Assembly: GCF_003115775.1 (NCBI RefSeq)
Contig: NZ_QEES01000002.1
Coordinates: 1,550,001-1,614,000 of the forward strand
Reading direction: 5' to 3'
DNA length: 64,000 bases
DNA from: Cellulomonas sp. WB94
GTDB taxonomy: Bacteria > Actinomycetota > Actinomycetes > Actinomycetales > Cellulomonadaceae
This document shows, piece after piece, positions 32,642 to 41,034 of this stretch; the stretch's first letter is position 1; each line of letters starts with the position of its first letter. A program made the translations under genes and the position numbers. The notes beneath the pieces are model-generated. The model did no database searches and was not told where the DNA came from. It saw only the letters and a list, made by a program, of their open reading frames with translations.

Positions 32642-33493
32642 TCACGCCCAGGCCCGCTGGGCCGGACCGGCGGCCCAGGTGTGCGGCACGACCTGGTTGG
32701 TCTGGATGTCCGTCAGCTCGGCGGCGTAGACGATCGACTCGTAGACGCCCGCCTCGATGCGGTCGAGGCGCAGCCGCTCGGCCCGCTCGACGTCGTCGCC
32801 GAGGTGGGAGATCCGCGCGACGACGTACCGCTGCGAGTCCTGCCACTGGTCGACAACGCGCACGTCGAGCCCGTTCCAGCGCGCGGTGAGGTCCAGCTCG
32901 AACAGCTCGCTGACGTCGTCGCGCCTGACCTGCCGGTACCAGCGGCCGGACGGGGCCTGCCGGAAGCCCGTCTCCGAGAGCGGCGGGTTGGCGAGCGCGA
33001 GGATGACGCTGTGGTCGTCGTCGATGACGTCGGCCTCGAGGTACGCACCGTGCCACTTGGCGACCGGCCCCACGCAGCGGGACAGCGATGCGAGGGACGG
33101 GCGGTGGGCGCCGGGCTGCGTCACGCTCCACCCCGTGCCGACGTGGCCGTACCGGGCGAGCAGGATCAAGGTGCCGTCCGCGAAGACCCGGACGAGCTCG
33201 GCGCCCGGGGGGATGCGCGAGTGGCGCAGCCACCACAGCGGCACGATGTACCCGGGCACGTCGCGGTACTGCAGGTGCGAGGACGACTCGAACCGCAGGA
33301 TGTCGATCGACTGCGCGTACGGGCTGAAGGGGGTTCCGGGGTAGCCGAGACCGTGGACCTCGAACAGCTGCGCGGGTGTCGTGGCGAACGAGACGTCCTC
33401 AGCGCGCACTGCGTAGCCGGCGATGCGGTCGTGCCCCAGCGTCATGTGTGCTCGGGTCAACGCCGGTGTGATCGCCTTCTGCATGAGGGTCAC
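32642..33493 (-). CDS. Conserved-looking soluble protein of unknown function
   Basis: 283 residues, rich in Trp, Tyr and His for this genome and without signal peptide or membrane helix. Segments of note: GYAVRAEDVSFATTPAQLFEVHGLGYPGTPFSP, which is ordered rather than low-complexity, VPLWWLRHSRIPPGAELVRVFADG, AKWHGAYLEADVIDDD and a beta-rich C-terminal half. The GTG at 33493 follows GAGGAAG; the frame is open further upstream without support. I do not recognise the family. Monocistronic, convergent with hemA. Confidence 0.65.
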   Translation of the reverse strand: MTLMQKAITPALTRAHMTLGHDRIAGYAVRAEDVSFATTPAQLFEVHGLGYPGTPFSPYAQSIDILRFESSSHLQYRDVPGYIVPLWWLRHSRIPPGAELVRVFADGTLILLARYGHVGTGWSVTQPGAHRPSLASLSRCVGPVAKWHGAYLEADVIDDDHSVILALANPPLSETGFRQAPSGRWYRQVRRDDVSELFELDLTARWNGLDVRVVDQWQDSQRYVVARISHLGDDVERAERLRLDRIEAGVYESIVYAAELTDIQTNQVVPHTWAAGPAQRAWA

Positions 33494-33778
33494 GGTGGCT
33501 TCCTCGCCAAATGGGGTGTACCGGACAAGCCGGATCGGGACCGATTGTGCAGGTCCAACAGGGCGCGTGTCCAGGAGCCACCCGTTCGTGGCAGGGCCGC
33601 GCCCGCCTCCAGGTCCAGGTGAGCGGCGTTCGCAGGCTGCTGACCTGCAAGAACGTGCCACGCACCGCTCGATGAGGGTGTGATGAGAGCGTGACCAACC
33701 GGGGCCGTTCGTGGCGCTGGGAAAGCTCACCCGGCCGGACGGGACGACCCTGGCACTGCCAGGGGACCCGACGGCTGG

Positions 33779-35214
33779 TCAGTCCTCGAGGTACCCGACG
33801 AGCTCGGCAGCAAGGCCCGTGTACGTCGCGGGCGTCAGGGCGGCCAGCCGGGCGGCCACGTCGTCGGGCAGACCCAGCCCGGCGATGAACCCGCGCATGT
33901 CCTCGGCGGTCAGCCGGCGCCCGCGCGTGAGCTCCTTGAGGCGCTCGTACGGGTTCTCCATCCCGGTGACCCCGGCGACGGAGGCTGCGCGCATCGCGGA
34001 CTGCACGGGCTCGCCCAGCACCTCCCAGTTCGCGTCGAGCTCGCGCTCGAGGGCCGAGCGGTCCACGGAGAGCCCGCCGAGGCCGCGGCGCACGTTGTCG
34101 ATCGCGAGCAGCGAGTGGCCGAACGCGATGCCGATGTTGCGCTGCGTCGTGGAGTCCGTGAGGTCGCGCTGCAGGCGGGACGTGATGAGGGTCGACGCGA
34201 GCGTGTCGAGCAGCGCGCTTGAGATCTCGAGGTTCGCCTCGGCGTTCTCGAACCGGATCGGGTTGACCTTGTGCGGCATCGTCGACGAGCCGGTGGCCCC
34301 CGCGACGGGGATCTGGATGAAGACCCCGTTCGAGATGTACGTCCAGAAGTCCGTGGCCAGGTTGTGCAGCACGCGGTTGAAGCGCGCGACGTCGGCGTAC
34401 AGCTCGGCCTGCCAGTCGTGCGACTCGATCTGCGTCGTGAGCGGGTTCCACGTCAGGCCGAGGTGCTCGACGAACGTCCGGCTCACCTCGGGCCAGTCCG
34501 CACCCGGCACGGCGACGACGTGCGCGCCGAACGTGCCCGTCGCACCGTTGAGCTTGCCCAGGTACTCGGCGTGCTCGATCCGGCGCAGCTGACGGCCCAG
34601 GCGGTGCGCGAGGACAGCGACCTCCTTGCCCAGCGTCGTCGGCGTCGCGGGCTGACCGTGCGTGAGCGCGAGCAGCGGGACGCTCGCGTGCTCGCGGGCG
34701 AGCGCCGTGAGGTCAGCGACGAGCGCGCGTGCGGCGGGCAGCCACACCTGCTCGACGGCGCCGCGCACCATGAGCGCGTACGACAGGTTGTTGATGTCCT
34801 CGCTGGTGCACGCGAAATGCACGAGCTCGCCGACCGACGGGAGCACCGTCGAGGCGCCCAGCACGGACGGCGCCGCGGCGAGGCGGTCCTTGAGGAAGTA
34901 CTCGACCGCCTTGACGTCGTGGACGGTCTTCTTCTCGATCGCCCCGAGCTCGGCGATCTCGGCCGCCCCGAACGTCGCGACGACGTCGCGCAGGTACTCC
35001 TGCTCCCGGGCGGACAGCACGGGTGCGCCCGGCACCACGTGGTGCGCGGTGAGGTGGATGAGCCACTCGACCTCGACGTGCACGCGCTCGCGGTTGAGCG
35101 CAGCCTCGGACAGGTGGTCGACGAGCGGCGCCACAGCCCCCGGTACCGGCCGTCGAGCGGCCCGAGCGCGATGGCCGGTTCGACCTGAGCAAGAACGACG
35201 CGCGGTTGACCCAT
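33779..35214 (-). CDS. purB: Adenylosuccinate lyase, apparent frameshift near the 5' end
   Basis: Cleaves adenylosuccinate and SAICAR in purine synthesis. The main frame (stop 33779) carries the lyase signatures: THGQPATPTTLGKE with the catalytic His, SSTMPHKVNPIRFENAE with the mobile catalytic loop, and FACTSEDINNLSYALM. Its first residues match internal PurB sequence (VAPLVDHLSEAALNRERV). The missing N-terminus, including the conserved LGPLDGRYRG, lies in another frame starting at ATG 35214 (MGQPRVVLAQVEPAIALGP). One extra G in the G5 run at 35137-35141 (C5 on the + strand) would join them. A GTG at 35134 could start the main frame but would lose DGRY substrate-binding residues. Sequencing error, mutation or programmed slippage are all possible. 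Confidence 0.85.
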
Positions 35215-35372
35215 GGGGTCATCCTCCCAGAACGCGCACGGCAGGCGCCCGCCCACAGGCGGGCGTGAGACGCCGGCCCGCACCGCCCGCGTCCACGGCG
35301 CGGTCGACGGTCATGACCCGGCCCTAGCGTCCCGCGCATGGTCAATCGAGTCGGCACAACAGCAGGTCGAGG

Positions 35373-35648
35373 GTGAGCGCCGCGATCGCCCCGTTGGCGG
35401 CGCGTGCCCGGGGCCTCGTCGACGAGGCGGGCCGCACGCTCGCGCGCGCGCGCCAGGTCGACTGGGTGTCGGACGCCGCCGACCGCTACCAGGCGGCGCT
35501 CACCGAGGGTCAGCTGGCGGTGCTGCGTGCGAGCGCCCTCATCGACACTGCCCACCACGCGCTCGCGGTGCTCGACGCCGCCGGCCAGGACGCGCATGCG
35601 GGCGCCTGCACGTCCGTCGCGCAGCGGCTGCTCGGCGGTGCCCGGTGA
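35373..35648 (+). CDS. WXG100-like helical protein
   Basis: 91 residues, nearly all helical, with a central turn-like VDWVSDAADRYQAAL, which resembles the W-x-[GS] hairpin turn of WXG100/ESAT-6-like proteins secreted by type VII systems. No signal peptide. It overlaps the following hydrolase gene by 4 bp (GTGA), so the two are translationally coupled. Function as partner or chaperone of the hydrolase is an inference. Confidence 0.6.
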   Translation: MSAAIAPLAARARGLVDEAGRTLARARQVDWVSDAADRYQAALTEGQLAVLRASALIDTAHHALAVLDAAGQDAHAGACTSVAQRLLGGAR

Positions 35649-37063
35649 GCGACGGGCTCCATGTCACGGGTGGCTACGGCGGCACGTCCGCCCGGCTCGA
35701 AGACCTGCACCGTGCGGCGGCCGCGCTGCGCCAGGCCGCCGACTCCCTCGACCAGGCCGACGAGATGCTGGGGGTCGCCCAGCGCGCCACCTTCACCGGT
35801 GACGCGTTCGGTGCCGGTGCGTCCGCACGGGCGGCGCTCGACCAGGTGCTGCGGAGCCCGTCGTCCCCGGCGCGGACGGCGGAGAACCTGCGGCGGCTCG
35901 CGCGGGCGCTGGTCGAGGCTGCTGGGACGTACGAGCGGGCCGAGGGGACGGTCGAGCTCGCGGTGCGGGCGTTCGTGGGTGTCACGGCCTCGAACTTCGG
36001 GCAGAGCCCCTGGGCACCCCTCGTCGGCCTCGGTGCCACGTTGATGGCACCCTTCGCGGTCGAGGCCGGGGCCGTGCTGGGCTGGGCCAGGACGGGCCGT
36101 CGCCCCGAGCTGTCGGACCTGGTCAGCAGCGGCGCGGCCGAGACGCTGCTCTACGGCGTCGGGACGTTCCTGCGCGGGCTGCAGCCCGGGGTCCAGCGGC
36201 TTGTCGGCGCGCCCGTCGGTCCGGCGGTCGCTCCGATCGGGACGCTCCTGCCGAGGCGTCCCCTGCTCGTCGTCCCGGTCTTCGGCAGCACCCGCACCCT
36301 GACCGGCGCGGACGTCCCGGCGTCCGACGGCGATGCGATGCGGTCGGTCAGCGCCGGCTACGCGACGCCCGGCGCGGTCGAGGTGACGCGGCTCGACCAC
36401 CCGGACGGCTCCCGCTCGTGGCTCGTCGCGGTGCCGGGGACCCAGGAGGGGTCGGTCGGCGGGCCCAACCCGTTCGACATGCAGAGCAACCTCGAGCTGC
36501 TCGCCGGGCAGTCCGCGGCCGCGAGCGAGCTGACGGTCGCCGCGATGGAGCAGGCGGGAATCGAGCCGGGGGAGCCCGTCATGCTCGCTGGCCACAGCCA
36601 GGGCGGCATGACGGCCATGGCGCTCGCCGGCTCCGCCACGGTGACGGCTCGGTTCGCGATCACCCACGTGCTCACGGCCGGATCGCCGGTTGCCGGGATG
36701 AGCACGCAACCCGGCGTCCAGGTCCTCAACGTCGAGCACACGACCGACGCGATCCCCGTACTCGACGGCCGAGCGAACCCGGACACGCGCGACCGGACGA
36801 CCGTCCGGCGGGACCTGTCGGTCGCCGACGACCCGGCCGATCGCGTCGCTCGGCACTCGCTCCTCGAGTCTCACGACGTCAAGCTCTACGGCCGCACCCT
36901 CGACCTGGTCGACGCCGCAGCGGACCACGACGCGTCGATCGACGCGTGGGAGGAGTCGGTCGGGTCGACCGTGTTCGGCCCGCAGGGCACGACCGCCGTC
37001 GTGACCCGGTACGCGGGGATCGCCGGCGTCGAGGTCCCGACCCTCTCGCCCGCGAGCCGGTGA
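35645..37063 (+). CDS. Alpha/beta hydrolase with WXG100-like N-terminal region
   Basis: 472 residues. The first ~105 residues are helical and resemble ESX-type substrates (LEDLHRAAAALRQAADSLDQADEMLGVA, then TAENLRRLARALVEAAGTYERAE). A hydrophobic segment follows (APLVGLGATLMAPFAVEAGAVLGW), then an alpha/beta-hydrolase domain from about 230 with the nucleophile elbow MLAGHSQGGM (Ser in GHSQG), plausible Asp in VEHTTDAIPVLDG and His in ARHSLLESHD. Substrate could be a lipid or ester. No type VII secretion genes are in the window. GTG start overlapping the upstream stop. Confidence 0.75.
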   Translation: MSDGLHVTGGYGGTSARLEDLHRAAAALRQAADSLDQADEMLGVAQRATFTGDAFGAGASARAALDQVLRSPSSPARTAENLRRLARALVEAAGTYERAEGTVELAVRAFVGVTASNFGQSPWAPLVGLGATLMAPFAVEAGAVLGWARTGRRPELSDLVSSGAAETLLYGVGTFLRGLQPGVQRLVGAPVGPAVAPIGTLLPRRPLLVVPVFGSTRTLTGADVPASDGDAMRSVSAGYATPGAVEVTRLDHPDGSRSWLVAVPGTQEGSVGGPNPFDMQSNLELLAGQSAAASELTVAAMEQAGIEPGEPVMLAGHSQGGMTAMALAGSATVTARFAITHVLTAGSPVAGMSTQPGVQVLNVEHTTDAIPVLDGRANPDTRDRTTVRRDLSVADDPADRVARHSLLESHDVKLYGRTLDLVDAAADHDASIDAWEESVGSTVFGPQGTTAVVTRYAGIAGVEVPTLSPASR

Positions 37064-37096
37064 ACGGGGGCGCGGGAGCCAGTGGCGGCCGAGAGG

Positions 37097-37480
37097 TCAG
37101 CGCTTGCGGCCGCCCGGCAGCGCGACGCTGAGGACGAAGCTGACGATCGAGATGATGAGTGCCCCGAGCACCGCGGTGCCGAAGGTGTCGATCCGCAGGC
37201 CCCAGTCGGTGTGGCCCGTGATCCACGCGGTCAGCATGAGCATGAGCGCGTTGACCACGAGCGTGAACAGCCCGAGCGTGAGGATGTACAGCGGGAGCGA
37301 CAGGAGCTTCACGAGCGGCTTCACGATCGCGTTGACCAGACCGAAGATCAGCGCGATCAGCGCGATGATGCCGATCTTCTGGCCGGTCGAGTCGGCGCCG
37401 ACGATCTGCAGACCCGACAGGAGGACGGTCGCGAGCCAGATCGCGACGCCGTTGATGATGACTCGCATGAGGAAGCCCAT
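37097..37480 (-). CDS. Phage holin family / YvlD-type membrane protein
   Basis: 127 residues with four transmembrane helices (VIINGVAIWLATVLLSGLQ, GIIALIALIFGLVNAIVKPLV, LYILTLGLFTLVVNALMLMLTAWI, FGTAVLGALIISIVSFVLS), the typical YvlD/phage-holin-4 superfamily pattern with NAIVKPLVKLLSLPLYILTLGLF. Despite the family name these are chromosomal proteins, often linked to envelope stress; no phage genes are near. ATG 37480 has AGGATCAG upstream; ATG 37468 is possible. Confidence 0.88.
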   Translation of the reverse strand: MGFLMRVIINGVAIWLATVLLSGLQIVGADSTGQKIGIIALIALIFGLVNAIVKPLVKLLSLPLYILTLGLFTLVVNALMLMLTAWITGHTDWGLRIDTFGTAVLGALIISIVSFVLSVALPGGRKR

Positions 37481-37547
37481 GTGCTGATCCTGCCAGTCGC
37501 AGCCCGGGCTCACCTGGGGAATCGTCGGGCGATGGCATGCTGGTCGG

Positions 37548-38612
37548 GTGACCCAGGTACCCCTCCGGCCGGCTGTCGCTGCTCTCCCCGCGTACGTCCC
37601 GGGTGGTCGGTCCCCGGTCGGTGCGGCGGCGTTCAAGCTGTCCTCGAACGAGAACCCGTTCCCACCGCTGCCGTCGGTCGTCGCCGCGATCATCGACGGT
37701 GCGATGGACGTCAACCGCTACCCCGACATGTACGCGACCGAGCTGACCGAGGCGATCGCGAGCCGGTGGGGCGTGCCGGCCGCGAGCCTCGTCGTGGGCA
37801 ACGGCTCGATCGCCGTGCTCGGGCACGTGCTGGCCGCGGTCGTCGATGCGGGCGACGAGGTCGTGTACCCGTGGCGCTCGTTCGACGCGTACCCGATCGC
37901 GGTCGCCGTCGCGGGCGGCATCGGGGTGCCGGTGCCCGTGACCGACGACGGCCGGCTCGACCTGGTTGCCATGGCCGCTGCGGTCACGCCGCGGACCCGG
38001 GTGGTCCTCGTGTGCACCCCGAACAACCCGACCGGACCGGCGGTGCACGCCGACGAGCTGTCCGACTTCCTCGCTGCGGTCCCACGGGACGTGCTCGTGG
38101 TGCTCGACGAGGCCTACGTCGAGTTCGTCCGGGACCCGCTGGCTGCCGACGCGCTCGCGGTGTTCGCGGGCCAGCCGAACGTCGTCGTGCTGCGGACGTT
38201 CTCCAAGGCGTACGGGCTCGCGGGACTGCGCGTCGGCTTCGCGATCGCCCGCCCGCGCCTCGCCTCGGGGATCCGCGCGACCTCGACACCGTTCGGGGTC
38301 TCGCACGTCGCGCAGCTCGCGGCCATCGCCTCGCTGCGCGCGGCCGACGAGCTGCTGGCGCGGGTCGACGCGATCGTGGCCGAGCGTGGCCGGATGCTCG
38401 CCGGCCTGCGGGGGCAGGGCTGGTCGGTGCCGGACAGCCAGGCCAACTTCGTGTGGCTGCCCCTCGGCGACCGGGCGGTGTCGTTCGCCACCGCGGCGAC
38501 CGAGGCCGGCGTCATCGTGCGACCGTTCGCGGGCGACGGCGTGCGCGTGAGCGTGGGGGAGACCGAGGCGACCGACGTGCTGCTCGAGTTCGCGGCGACG
38601 TTCCGGCACTGA
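37548..38612 (+). CDS. hisC: Histidinol-phosphate / aromatic aminotransferase
   Basis: 354 residues, fold-type I PLP aminotransferase. KLSSNENPFPPLPSV at the start is the HisC substrate-binding motif; PNNPTGPAV, DEAYVEFVRDP and the PLP lysine in TFSKAYGLAGLRVGFAI complete the active site. It is not in a his operon, so it may be the HisC2/Pat paralogue acting on phenylpyruvate or other aromatic 2-oxo acids; sequence alone does not decide. GTG start (37548). The position upstream of the 2-oxoacid dehydrogenase operon fits amino-acid catabolism. Confidence 0.88.
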   Translation: MTQVPLRPAVAALPAYVPGGRSPVGAAAFKLSSNENPFPPLPSVVAAIIDGAMDVNRYPDMYATELTEAIASRWGVPAASLVVGNGSIAVLGHVLAAVVDAGDEVVYPWRSFDAYPIAVAVAGGIGVPVPVTDDGRLDLVAMAAAVTPRTRVVLVCTPNNPTGPAVHADELSDFLAAVPRDVLVVLDEAYVEFVRDPLAADALAVFAGQPNVVVLRTFSKAYGLAGLRVGFAIARPRLASGIRATSTPFGVSHVAQLAAIASLRAADELLARVDAIVAERGRMLAGLRGQGWSVPDSQANFVWLPLGDRAVSFATAATEAGVIVRPFAGDGVRVSVGETEATDVLLEFAATFRH

Positions 38613-38715
38613 GGCGCGGTCGGGTGCACCCTGGAGTGTCCTGCGCGATGCGCGTGCGGTGCTGTGGAGACCCGACAAGTCACCACAGCGCAGGTTGTCC
38701 GACGAGCACTCAGAC

Positions 38716-38750
38716 AACCTACGGTGTCGTAGCCTACGCTGACGTAGGTT
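38716..38750. promoter_or_regulatory. Four-half-site palindrome upstream of the 2-oxoacid dehydrogenase operon
   Basis: The outer arms AACCTACG (38716-38723) and CGTAGGTT (38743-38750) and the inner arms CGTAG (38728-38732) and CTACG (38734-38738) are all symmetric about base 38733. Only the two 4-base spacers break the symmetry. The block lies 116 bp upstream of the first gene, and a weak promoter (TTGTCC at 38695, TACGGT at 38720) overlaps it. It looks like a site for a dimer-of-dimers repressor. Confidence 0.6.
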
Positions 38751-38865
38751 CGACCTGGAGCGCTCCGTCGCACCGGGACGGGCACGCTGACCAGCACCTC
38801 GATCAGCACCCCGACCTGCACGCGTCACCCTGCACTCGACACTCTGCACGCGAAGGAGACACCGC

Positions 38866-39999
38866 GTGAGCCCCAACGGACCACTCACCGACGCCGGACT
38901 CGTCCAGCTGCTCACGCCCGCGGGCGAGCGCGTCGACCATGCCGTCTACAGCCCGCTCGTCGCACACCTCGACGGCGACGCCCTGCGCGCGATGTACCGC
39001 GACATGGTGCTCGTCCGGCGCTTCGACAACGAGGCCACCTCGCTGCAGCGGCAGGGTGAGCTCGGGCTCTGGGCGCAGAGCCTCGGCCAGGAGGGTGCGC
39101 AGATCGGCTCCGGGCACGCGCTCGCCCCGCAGGACTACGTCTTCCCGTCCTACCGCGAGCACGGCGTGGCCCAGACCCGCGGCGTCGACCTTGCGAACCT
39201 GCTGCGCCTGTTCCGTGGCATCGACCACGGCGGGTGGGACCCGACGGCGCACAACTTCCACCTGTACACGCTCGTCATCGGCTCGCACACGCTGCACGCG
39301 ACCGGGTACGCGATGGGGGTCCAGCGCGACGGCCTGGTCGGCACGGGCGACCCGACCCGGGACACCGCCGTCGTCACCTACTTCGGGGACGGCGCGACCT
39401 CCCAGGGTGACGTCAACGAGGCCCTCGTCTTCGCGGCGGTCAACAACGCGCCGCTCGTCCTGTTCTGCCAGAACAACCAGTGGGCCATCTCCGAGCCGAC
39501 GACGCGTCAGACCCGAGTGCCGCTCGCTGACCGCGGTCTCGGCTTCGGGGTTCCGAGCGTTCGGGTCGACGGCAACGACGTCATCGCGTCGTACGCCGTG
39601 ACGGCCGAGGCGCTCGAGCGCGCACGCTCGGGCGGCGGGCCGACGCTCATCGAGGCGTTCACGTACCGGATGGGTGCGCACACCACCTCGGACGACCCGA
39701 CCCGGTACCGGTCGGCCGCCGAGGAGGAGTACTGGCGCCAGCGCGACCCGATCGACCGCCTGCGCCTGCACCTCGAGCAGACGGGCGAGCTGCCCGCCGC
39801 GTTCGCCGCCGACCTGGAGTCCGAGGCGGTCGCGCTCGGCGAGCGCATCCGCACGACGGTCCGCTCGTGGGGTCCGCCGCCGCCCGCATCGATGTTCGAC
39901 CACGTCTACGCGACCCCGAACTCGGTCGTCGAGGGCGAGCGGGAGTGGTTCGAGTCCTACGAGACGACGTTCGCCCCGACGCAGGGAGGTGCTCGATGA
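38866..39999 (+). CDS. 2-oxoacid dehydrogenase E1 alpha subunit (branched-chain or pyruvate type)
   Basis: 377 residues, thiamine-diphosphate-dependent. The ThDP motif is GDGATSQGDVNEALVFAAVNNAPLVLFCQNNQWAIS (GDG...NN), with RRFDNEATSLQRQGELGLWAQSLGQE near the start and the phosphorylation-loop region YRMGAHTTSDDPTRYR. It decarboxylates the 2-oxo acid together with the beta subunit. Actinomycetes generally have AceE for pyruvate, so this alpha/beta set is more likely BkdA-like (branched-chain 2-oxo acids), but PDH-type use cannot be excluded. GTG start after GAAGGAGACACC. Confidence 0.92.
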   Translation: MSPNGPLTDAGLVQLLTPAGERVDHAVYSPLVAHLDGDALRAMYRDMVLVRRFDNEATSLQRQGELGLWAQSLGQEGAQIGSGHALAPQDYVFPSYREHGVAQTRGVDLANLLRLFRGIDHGGWDPTAHNFHLYTLVIGSHTLHATGYAMGVQRDGLVGTGDPTRDTAVVTYFGDGATSQGDVNEALVFAAVNNAPLVLFCQNNQWAISEPTTRQTRVPLADRGLGFGVPSVRVDGNDVIASYAVTAEALERARSGGGPTLIEAFTYRMGAHTTSDDPTRYRSAAEEEYWRQRDPIDRLRLHLEQTGELPAAFAADLESEAVALGERIRTTVRSWGPPPPASMFDHVYATPNSVVEGEREWFESYETTFAPTQGGAR

Positions 40000-41003
40000 C
40001 CGCCGAGCGCATCACGTTCGCCAAGGCGATCAACACCGGCCTGCGCCGTGCGCTCGAGCAGGACCCGAAGGTCCTCCTCATGGGCGAGGACATCGGGGCG
40101 CTCGGCGGGGTGTTCCGGGTCACCGACGGGCTCCAGAAGGACTTCGGCCCGGACCGGGTCGTCGACACGCCGCTCGCGGAGTCCGGCATCGTCGGCACCG
40201 CGATCGGCCTCGCGCTGCGCGGGTACCGACCGGTCTGCGAGATCCAGTTCGACGGGTTCATCTTCCCGGCGTTCGACCAGATCACGACCCAGCTCGCCAA
40301 GATGCACTACCGGTCGCAGGGTCGGCTCACGCTGCCCGTGGTCATCCGCGTGCCGTACGGCGGCGGGATCGGCGCGATCGAGCACCACAGCGAGTCGCCC
40401 GAGGCGCTGTTCGCCCACACGCCCGGGCTGCGCGTCGTCAGCCCGTCGAACCCGGCCGACGCCTACGCGATGATCCAGCAGGCCATCGCCTCACCCGACC
40501 CGGTGCTGTTCTTCGAGCCCAAGGTCCGGTACTGGGACAAGGCCGACGTCGACCTCGAGACGCCGGCTCAGGCCCCGCACACCGACGCGGCCCCCACCGG
40601 CCTCGACCGGGCCCGGGTGCTGCGCGAGGGCACCGACGTCACGCTCATCGCCTACGGCCCGTCGGTCGCGCCGGCGCTCAAGGCCGCGGCCACCGCGGCG
40701 GCCGAGGGCACGAGCGTCGAGGTCATCGACCTGCGCACGATCTCCCCGCTCGACACCGAGACCCTCGTGGCCTCGGTCCGCAAGACCGGTCGGTGCGTCG
40801 TCGCGCACGAGGCGCCGGTCCTCTACGGGACGGGTGCCGAGATCGCGGCCCGCATCACCGAGCAGTGCTTCTTCCACCTGCAGGCACCCGTGCTGCGGGT
40901 GGGTGGCTTCCACGTGCCGTACCCGGTGTCGAAGATCGAGCACGACTACCTGCCGAACCTGGACAGGATCCTCGAGGCGATCGACCGCACGCTCACGTTC
41001 TGA
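39996..41003 (+). CDS. 2-oxoacid dehydrogenase E1 beta subunit
   Basis: 335 residues; transketolase pyrimidine-binding and C-terminal domains. LLMGEDIGALGGVFRVTDGLQKDFGPDRVVDTPLAESGIVGTAIG is the canonical E1-beta start, broken here only for description; EIQFDGFIFPAFDQITTQLAK and VLFFEPKVRYW follow, and the C-terminal domain has VEVIDLRTISPLD. The ATG overlaps the alpha stop by 4 bp (ATGA) with GGGAGGTG upstream, so the subunits are translated in step. Confidence 0.93.
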   Translation: MTAERITFAKAINTGLRRALEQDPKVLLMGEDIGALGGVFRVTDGLQKDFGPDRVVDTPLAESGIVGTAIGLALRGYRPVCEIQFDGFIFPAFDQITTQLAKMHYRSQGRLTLPVVIRVPYGGGIGAIEHHSESPEALFAHTPGLRVVSPSNPADAYAMIQQAIASPDPVLFFEPKVRYWDKADVDLETPAQAPHTDAAPTGLDRARVLREGTDVTLIAYGPSVAPALKAAATAAAEGTSVEVIDLRTISPLDTETLVASVRKTGRCVVAHEAPVLYGTGAEIAARITEQCFFHLQAPVLRVGGFHVPYPVSKIEHDYLPNLDRILEAIDRTLTF

Positions 41004-41034
41004 CCCCGCCGACGGCGAGATTGAGGAGGCCACC

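Noticed and set aside
33779-35134. purB as an intact gene starting at GTG 35134
   Set aside because: It would lack the conserved DGRY segment that is present just upstream in another frame, so a frameshift explains the data better.
37097-37480. Holin gene as evidence of a prophage
   Set aside because: The YvlD-type family is chromosomal in many bacteria, and no other phage genes are present.
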